This document shows, in pieces, positions 59,047 to 64,000 of a stretch of 64,000 bases of DNA. The position numbers were made by a program, and so were the translations under genes. How positions within the stretch are numbered: the stretch's first letter is position 1; each line of letters begins with the position of its first letter. Source of the DNA: Caulobacter zeae (GTDB lineage Bacteria > Pseudomonadota > Alphaproteobacteria > Caulobacterales > Caulobacteraceae); contig NZ_PJRS01000022.1 in the NCBI RefSeq assembly GCF_002858925.1, positions 186,001 to 250,000 of the forward strand, written 5' to 3'. The notes beneath the pieces were generated by a model. The model saw nothing but the letters and a program-made list of their open reading frames with translations. It made no database searches and was not told the DNA's origin.

Positions 59047-60996
59047 CTACTGGCCCAGCAGCGTCTTTCGCCAGAACATGATGCTGCTCCAGAAGTAGTA
59101 GTCGGCGTTTTCCTTCTTGCGGAAGACGTGGCCGTCGTTCTTGGCCAGCAGGTGCCAAGCCTCTCCGCCCTTTGCGCGGACGGCGGCGATCATCTGGTCG
59201 GCTTCCGAGGCGGGCACGCGCGGATCCGTGCCGCCGGTGGCCACCAGCAGCGGGATGGTGATCTTGTCGACGCTGGTCAGCGGCGAGATCTTCATCAGCT
59301 GGGCGCGCTGCTTGGGATCGCGCTCGTCGCCGTATTCCACGCGGCGCAGGTCGCGGCGGTAGGACTGGGTGTTCTCCAGGAACGTGACGAAGTTGGAGAT
59401 CGCGACGTAGCAGTTGGCGCCCTTCAGGCGCGGGCTGTAGTGCGTGGCCGAGGCGTAGCACATGTAGCCGCCATAGGAGACGCCGTTGACCGCGAAGCGG
59501 TCGGCGTCCAGGGCCGGCTCCTTGGAGAGGGCGTCGAGGAAGGCGCCGACGTCCTTGACCGAGTCCTCGCGCTTGAACGGCCCGTTGTCGAGATTGACGA
59601 AGCGCTTGCCGTAGCCCGACGAGCCGCGGACGTTGGGGAAGAACAGCGCCACCCCCAGCTCGTTGACCAGGTAGTTGTTCCCGCCGAGGAAGTCGGGACG
59701 GGTCTGGCCTTCGGGACCGCCGTGAATGTCGACGATCAGCGGGCGCTTGCCCGGGAACCTGGCCGGATCAGGCTGGTAGAGGAAGCCCGAAACCGTCTCG
59801 CCGTCGAAGCTCATGATCTCCACGAGGCGCGGCTCGACGTTCCTGGCGGGGTCCAGACCGCCGGTCTCGCTGTGGGTCCACTGGGTGACCTTCAGCGTCT
59901 TGGCGTCGATCGAGAAGGCGTCGCCGGCGACCTTGGCCGAGGACATCGACAGGCCGATGTCGCCCCACGGCGAGATCTCGATGGCCGGGCCGATGCTGTA
60001 GGGGATGACGCCCCCCGGCAGGCCCTCGACGGTGCGCACCGCGCCGCTGGCTAGGTCCATGACCCGCACCCGCGACACGCCCGCCTCGTTGATGGCGTAG
60101 ACCGCGAAGCTTCCGTCGGGGGACAGGGCGAAGTCGGAGACGTCCCAGCGCGCTTCCTTGCTGACGGGAACGAAGGCCTTGGTCTTGGCGTCGAGGCGCC
60201 CCAGGCGCAGGAAGTCGCTGTCCTTGTCCGAGGTCAGCCACACCGAGCCGTCGTGCGCGTAGTGGGGATCGACGAACGAGGCCTTGGCCTTGGGGTCGGT
60301 CAGCGGGGTCATCGCGCCGCCGGCGAGGTCCAGCTCGTAGACCATGGCCTCGTTGATCGACATGCGATTGAGCACCAGGGCCTTTTTGCCGTCGGCTGAG
60401 AAGTCGGCGATGTTCCAGCCGCCGCCGGTGACCTTGGCGACCAGGCGGTCGGTCTTGGGATCGCGCGGGTCGACCACATAGAGGTCCATGTCCGCGCCGT
60501 TGCGGCGCGAGGAGGCGTAGCCGACCTGCTTGCCGTCGGGCGCCCAGGCGCCGAACCAGTTGCGGCTCTTGCCGTCGGTCACCAGGCGCGGGCGGCCGTC
60601 GACCAGCAGGTAGAGCTGGTAGAACTCGTCGCCGCCGACGTCCTTCTGCAACACCAGGGCGTCGCCGGCCGGCGACAGGGCGGCGGCCAGGATCGGCTCG
60701 GCCTCGAAGCTCAGCTGGCGGCGGTCGGCGTCGGGCCCCGCCACAGTGTGCACCTGGTCGGTGCCGCCGAAGCGGGTCTTGATCAGCATCGAGCGGTCGG
60801 CCGCGTTCCAGCCCAGGAAGTTGGCGTGGCGGGCCTGGAGATAGGGCGTGGTCGCCGAGACCAGCTCCTGCGGGATCGGAGGCAGGCCGTCGGCGACGAT
60901 GGCGGCCGGAACGGCGGCGACGGGCGCGTTTTGGGCCATGGCGAGGCCGCCGCTCGCCGCCAGCAGGGCGAGCGTCAGGGTGAGGCGCGAGATCAT
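59047..60996 (-). CDS. S9 prolyl oligopeptidase family serine peptidase
   Basis: A 649-residue exported enzyme. Signal peptide (LTLTLALLAASGGLAMA), then a seven-bladed propeller (about 40-380) and the alpha/beta-hydrolase domain. Catalytic residues are visible: Ser in GVSYGGYM, Asp in GGTDPRVP and His in NDGHVFRK. IVDIHGGPEGQ provides the oxyanion region. The family removes short peptides after Pro or Ala. It shares strand and neighbourhood with a large TonB receptor, so it may process an imported peptide. Confidence 0.93.
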   Translation of the reverse strand: MISRLTLTLALLAASGGLAMAQNAPVAAVPAAIVADGLPPIPQELVSATTPYLQARHANFLGWNAADRSMLIKTRFGGTDQVHTVAGPDADRRQLSFEAEPILAAALSPAGDALVLQKDVGGDEFYQLYLLVDGRPRLVTDGKSRNWFGAWAPDGKQVGYASSRRNGADMDLYVVDPRDPKTDRLVAKVTGGGWNIADFSADGKKALVLNRMSINEAMVYELDLAGGAMTPLTDPKAKASFVDPHYAHDGSVWLTSDKDSDFLRLGRLDAKTKAFVPVSKEARWDVSDFALSPDGSFAVYAINEAGVSRVRVMDLASGAVRTVEGLPGGVIPYSIGPAIEISPWGDIGLSMSSAKVAGDAFSIDAKTLKVTQWTHSETGGLDPARNVEPRLVEIMSFDGETVSGFLYQPDPARFPGKRPLIVDIHGGPEGQTRPDFLGGNNYLVNELGVALFFPNVRGSSGYGKRFVNLDNGPFKREDSVKDVGAFLDALSKEPALDADRFAVNGVSYGGYMCYASATHYSPRLKGANCYVAISNFVTFLENTQSYRRDLRRVEYGDERDPKQRAQLMKISPLTSVDKITIPLLVATGGTDPRVPASEADQMIAAVRAKGGEAWHLLAKNDGHVFRKKENADYYFWSSIMFWRKTLLGQ

Positions 60997-61155
60997 GGGA
61001 AAATCACCAATCTGGGGGTGAGGCGCCGCCGGTCCGGAGGGAGGGCCGGCGGCGCGGGTATCGGCCGGGCCCGGAGCCTTTGGGGGAAGGCTCCGGACCT
61101 CGCTGGGTCTGGCGCGGCCGGCGGGGGCGACGGCGCGCGCCAGGTCCTAGCGTCC

Positions 61156-63885
61156 CTAGAAGCGCATCCGCGCGCCCAGGGTCACGTAGCGACCGATGAC
61201 GTCGTAGTAGGGCGAGTAGAGCGAGCCGATCGGCGGCTCCTTGTCGAACAGGTTCGTGGCGTTGGCGTAGAGTTCGACATTGTAGCCGCCCACCTCAGGC
61301 AGCTTGGCGCGCACGCCCAGGTCGACATAGGTGTAGGCCTTGATGTGGCCGTTCACGAGATCGACGGTGTTGTTGTAGTTGCCGGGCGAGATGTAGCGGG
61401 CCCGCAGGTTGGCCCCGAACACCGGACCCGAATAGTCCATGCTGCTGACGACCCGGAACTCCGGCACGCCCAGGCCGAACGAGTAGCCCTGCGAGCGGAC
61501 GTAGTCGATCTCGCTGACCCCGTCGTTGGTGGTCAGGTTGTTGACCCAGGTGCCGACCGTGCGCAGGCGCAGGCGGCCGTCCAGGCTCGAGTGCACGCGC
61601 GAGGCGTCCATCGAATAGGACATCTCCACGTCGACGCCGTCGGTCTTGTAGTTCGACAGGTTGACGTAGGTGGAGACGATCCGGGTGATGGCGTTGGTGG
61701 CGCTGTCACGGGTGATCCGCGAGCACATGTCCTGGTTGCCGGCGGCGCAGCGGGTGACGATGTCCTGGGCGCCGATCGTGGTGATCACGTCGTCGATGTC
61801 GATGTTGTAGTAGTCGACCGAGACGTTGAAGCCCGGCAGCTGCGGCGGCGAATAGACGAAGCCGGCCGTGAAGGTCTTGGCCGTCTCGGGCTGCAAGGCC
61901 TGGTTGCCGCCGCCGTTGGTCAGCACATAGACGCTGGAGCTGGTCACCGGATCGACGATGGTGTTGTACCCCGTCGTGCTGGTGGTGAAGAGCTCGGTCA
62001 GGTTGGCCGAGCGGATGTCGCGCGACTGGGTGATCCGGCCCCGGAAGCCGGGGAAGAACTCGTTGGTGGCGCCCAGCTTCCACGACCAGATCGAGCCGGT
62101 GGTGTCGTAGTCGCTGATACGGGCGGCGGCGTTGACTTCCAGCTTGTTGAGCACCGGCACGTCGCGGACGACGGGCACCAGCACTTCGGCGAAGGCTTCC
62201 TTGACCGTGAAGCTGCCCGACATCGCCGAGAAGCTGAACGAGGTGAAGGCCTTGGCCGTGTCGAGCGCGCCGACCGAGCGGTCGACCGACTCCTTGCGGG
62301 CCTCGCCGCCGACGGCGATCGAGACGGGACCGGCCGGCAGTTCGAAGGGCTCGCCGCGCAGGCTGAAGCCGCCGACGTCGAGCTTGGAAGTCTCGCGCAT
62401 GCTGGGCGTGCCGGTGACATAGGCAATGGCTTCGGCCGACGGCGCGCCTTCGCCGAACAGGTTGATCGGCACGCAGTTGCTGGTCGGGTTGGTCAGGGCG
62501 ACGCGGCAGACGGCCTGGCCGGTGGTCGGGCTGATCACCGAGTCCACGGCGTTGGCGTAGTTCTGGGTCAGCAGGAACCCGGGGGTGTCGATGTTGTTCT
62601 CGTTCTCCCCGTGGCTGTAGTAGGCGCTCCAGCGCCAGCCGTCGCCGAACGAACCGTCCAGCGCGATCGTGCCTTGCGTCGCCACGCGTTCGAAGTCGAT
62701 GGTCGAGTACGACAGGTCGCTGTTGAAGCGGCCCATGGTGAACTGGGTCTCGCCGGCGTTGGCCAGGGCGGTGCGCACGGCGGTCGGCAGGAAGGCGTTG
62801 TCGGCCTTGATCGTCAGGTTGCCGCGGTTGTGGTCGCCGAACCAGACGTAGTCGTTCCACATCCGCGAGTGGCGCAACTCGGCGGTCAGCTTGACGCTGT
62901 CGGTCAGGTCGTAGGTGACGCTGGCCATGGTGGCGTAGCGGCGCTGGGGCGTGACCAGCGGCGACAGGTCGTCGTTCGAGGGGCCTTCGCCGCCGATCGA
63001 GTTGGTGCCGCTGACCGTGCCGTAGTCGAAGTCGCGCAGGCTGCCGTCGGGATTGAAGGCCTTGCCCTTCAGCACGCCCGACATGATCAGGCCGCCATAG
63101 GCCGCGTTCGAGAAGCCGACGTCAGGCGCCAGCTTGTAGCGGCCGTCGCCGTTCGGAACCGTGGCCCAGCGGCCGATGTCGGGACGGCTGTTCTTGGGAA
63201 CCACGCCTTCGTTGTTGAGGAACTCGCCGCCGATCACGAAGTGGCCGCGGCCGTCGGCGAAGCCCGTGCCCCAGGCGCCTTCGACACGCACCTGCTCGGC
63301 GTCGTCAAAGGACGAGATGCCGCCTTCGACGCCCAGCTTTCCGCCGGTGAAGTTGCGGTCGATCATGATGTTGGCCACGCCCGCCACGGCGCCCGAGCCC
63401 CAGGCGGCCGAGGCGCCGCCGGTGACGACGTCGACGCCCTTGACCAGCACGCTGGGCACCACGTTCAGGTCGTTCTCGCCCGAGAAGCGGCGGCCGTCGA
63501 TCAGCACCAGGGTGCGGCTAATGCCCAGGCCGCGCAGGTCGAGCGGCGCATTGCCGGCGCCGGTGTTGGTGCCGGTGGTCTGGGCCGAGGTGGTGGCGCG
63601 GAACTGCGGCAGGTCGTTCAGGGCCGCGGCGATGTTCGGGCGCGCGCCGACGGCCAGGTCGGCATCGGTGACGCGGACGGTCGGGGTCGGGGCCTGGAAG
63701 CCGGCGCGGTCGATGCGCGAGGCGGTGACGACGATCTCGCCGACGCTGTCGTCGGCCTTGTCGCCCGAGGTCTGGGCCAGGGCGGCGCCGTGAAGGGCGA
63801 GCGCCGCGGGCAGGATGCTGGCGCCGATCAGCAGGGCGCGGCGGGAGTGACGTGAAAATGCCAAGTGAGATCCCCTCTCAAACAT
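61156..63885 (-). CDS. TonB-dependent receptor
   Basis: A 909-residue outer-membrane receptor of the large, peptide/carbohydrate-type subfamily. After the signal peptide (RALLIGASILPAALALHGAA) comes the TonB box region (EIVVTASRI), the plug with PLDLRGLGISRTLVLIDGRR and GGASAAWGSGAVAGVANI, and a barrel containing SRDIRSANLTELF and the final GARMRF. ATG 63885 is used; TTG 63864, with GAGGGG upstream, is an alternative. It lies 159 bases upstream of the peptidase gene on the same strand, in a probable uptake-and-cleavage pair. The last 115 bases of the window hold no gene. Confidence 0.92.
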   Translation of the reverse strand: MFERGSHLAFSRHSRRALLIGASILPAALALHGAALAQTSGDKADDSVGEIVVTASRIDRAGFQAPTPTVRVTDADLAVGARPNIAAALNDLPQFRATTSAQTTGTNTGAGNAPLDLRGLGISRTLVLIDGRRFSGENDLNVVPSVLVKGVDVVTGGASAAWGSGAVAGVANIMIDRNFTGGKLGVEGGISSFDDAEQVRVEGAWGTGFADGRGHFVIGGEFLNNEGVVPKNSRPDIGRWATVPNGDGRYKLAPDVGFSNAAYGGLIMSGVLKGKAFNPDGSLRDFDYGTVSGTNSIGGEGPSNDDLSPLVTPQRRYATMASVTYDLTDSVKLTAELRHSRMWNDYVWFGDHNRGNLTIKADNAFLPTAVRTALANAGETQFTMGRFNSDLSYSTIDFERVATQGTIALDGSFGDGWRWSAYYSHGENENNIDTPGFLLTQNYANAVDSVISPTTGQAVCRVALTNPTSNCVPINLFGEGAPSAEAIAYVTGTPSMRETSKLDVGGFSLRGEPFELPAGPVSIAVGGEARKESVDRSVGALDTAKAFTSFSFSAMSGSFTVKEAFAEVLVPVVRDVPVLNKLEVNAAARISDYDTTGSIWSWKLGATNEFFPGFRGRITQSRDIRSANLTELFTTSTTGYNTIVDPVTSSSVYVLTNGGGNQALQPETAKTFTAGFVYSPPQLPGFNVSVDYYNIDIDDVITTIGAQDIVTRCAAGNQDMCSRITRDSATNAITRIVSTYVNLSNYKTDGVDVEMSYSMDASRVHSSLDGRLRLRTVGTWVNNLTTNDGVSEIDYVRSQGYSFGLGVPEFRVVSSMDYSGPVFGANLRARYISPGNYNNTVDLVNGHIKAYTYVDLGVRAKLPEVGGYNVELYANATNLFDKEPPIGSLYSPYYDVIGRYVTLGARMRF

Positions 63886-64000
63886 GCAGTCGACAGTCGC
63901 CCCCGCCCCGAGCCGTCCATGATCTGGACGGTCCAGCAGCCGCGATCCGCCAGCGGCGCACCACGCGCCGCTCGCCAGATCGCAAGGCGTTCCTCTGCCC

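Noticed and set aside
61246-61257. CGAAC-AG-GTTCG palindrome in the TonB receptor gene
   Set aside because: It resembles the prophage palindrome but has a two-base centre and shorter arms, so it is probably chance.
60748-63855. A 1035-codon open frame on the plus strand
   Set aside because: It is exactly antisense to the S9 peptidase and TonB receptor genes; long open antisense frames are normal in high-GC DNA, and its protein is Val/Ala/Gly/Arg-biased with no motifs.

Overview
The window reads as a high-GC alphaproteobacterial chromosome, most like Caulobacter or a close relative. Evidence for this is a CdnL/CarD regulator ending in Ala-Ala, a seven-iron-type ferredoxin, an HWE-family histidine kinase with a single-domain response regulator, and several TonB-dependent receptors. 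The lineage call is inference from gene content; no database was searched.

Left chromosomal flank (1-19376): a Suv3-like RNA helicase (5' end outside the window) overlapping an S4-domain gene; a periplasmic protein; an FAD-dependent lipoprotein oxidoreductase; a PAS-PAS-GGDEF-EAL protein; fdxA and cdnL; an AraC-type regulator that has lost its DNA-binding end; a DUF1801 protein; a PepSY membrane protein and a TonB siderophore receptor with possible Fur boxes; a GH74-like glycosidase broken by one missing base; an esterase; and a histidine kinase/response regulator pair. The flank ends in a tRNA-Arg(CCT).

Prophage (about 19454-58560): a siphovirus-type prophage lies to the right of the tRNA. 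Its left end holds a Dam-like methylase and a low-GC gene of possible defence function. Then, on the minus strand, come lysis genes (spanin-like, endolysin, two holin candidates), tail tip, tape measure, a tail-assembly chaperone pair that appears to need a -1 ribosomal frameshift, tail tube, head-tail joining proteins, HK97-type capsid, ClpP-like protease, portal, terminases and HNH nuclease. Replication genes follow (SF3 helicase and Prim-Pol primase), then two small regulators facing an S24-type repressor. The rightmost part, mostly plus strand, is an early operon with a ParB-like protein, an excisionase-like protein and a tyrosine integrase. Past the integrase are three accessory genes. 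The right edge abuts a fragment of an autotransporter barrel. I could not find a matching attR.

Right chromosomal flank (58563-64000): the autotransporter remnant, a 30-bp palindromic terminator, an S9 prolyl oligopeptidase and a large TonB-dependent receptor.

Most unusual signal: a 15-bp palindrome, GCGAAC-CCG-GTTCGC, occurs six times exactly and twice with one mismatch, spread over the prophage about every 5-6 kb and read in different protein frames. I saw none in the flanks. Two copies lie inside the ParB-like gene. Together with an iteron cluster (ACTGTTCRG) beside the replication genes and shared repressor operators (GCATTAATGC), this suggests a phage-encoded distributed DNA-binding or partition system that is worth testing.
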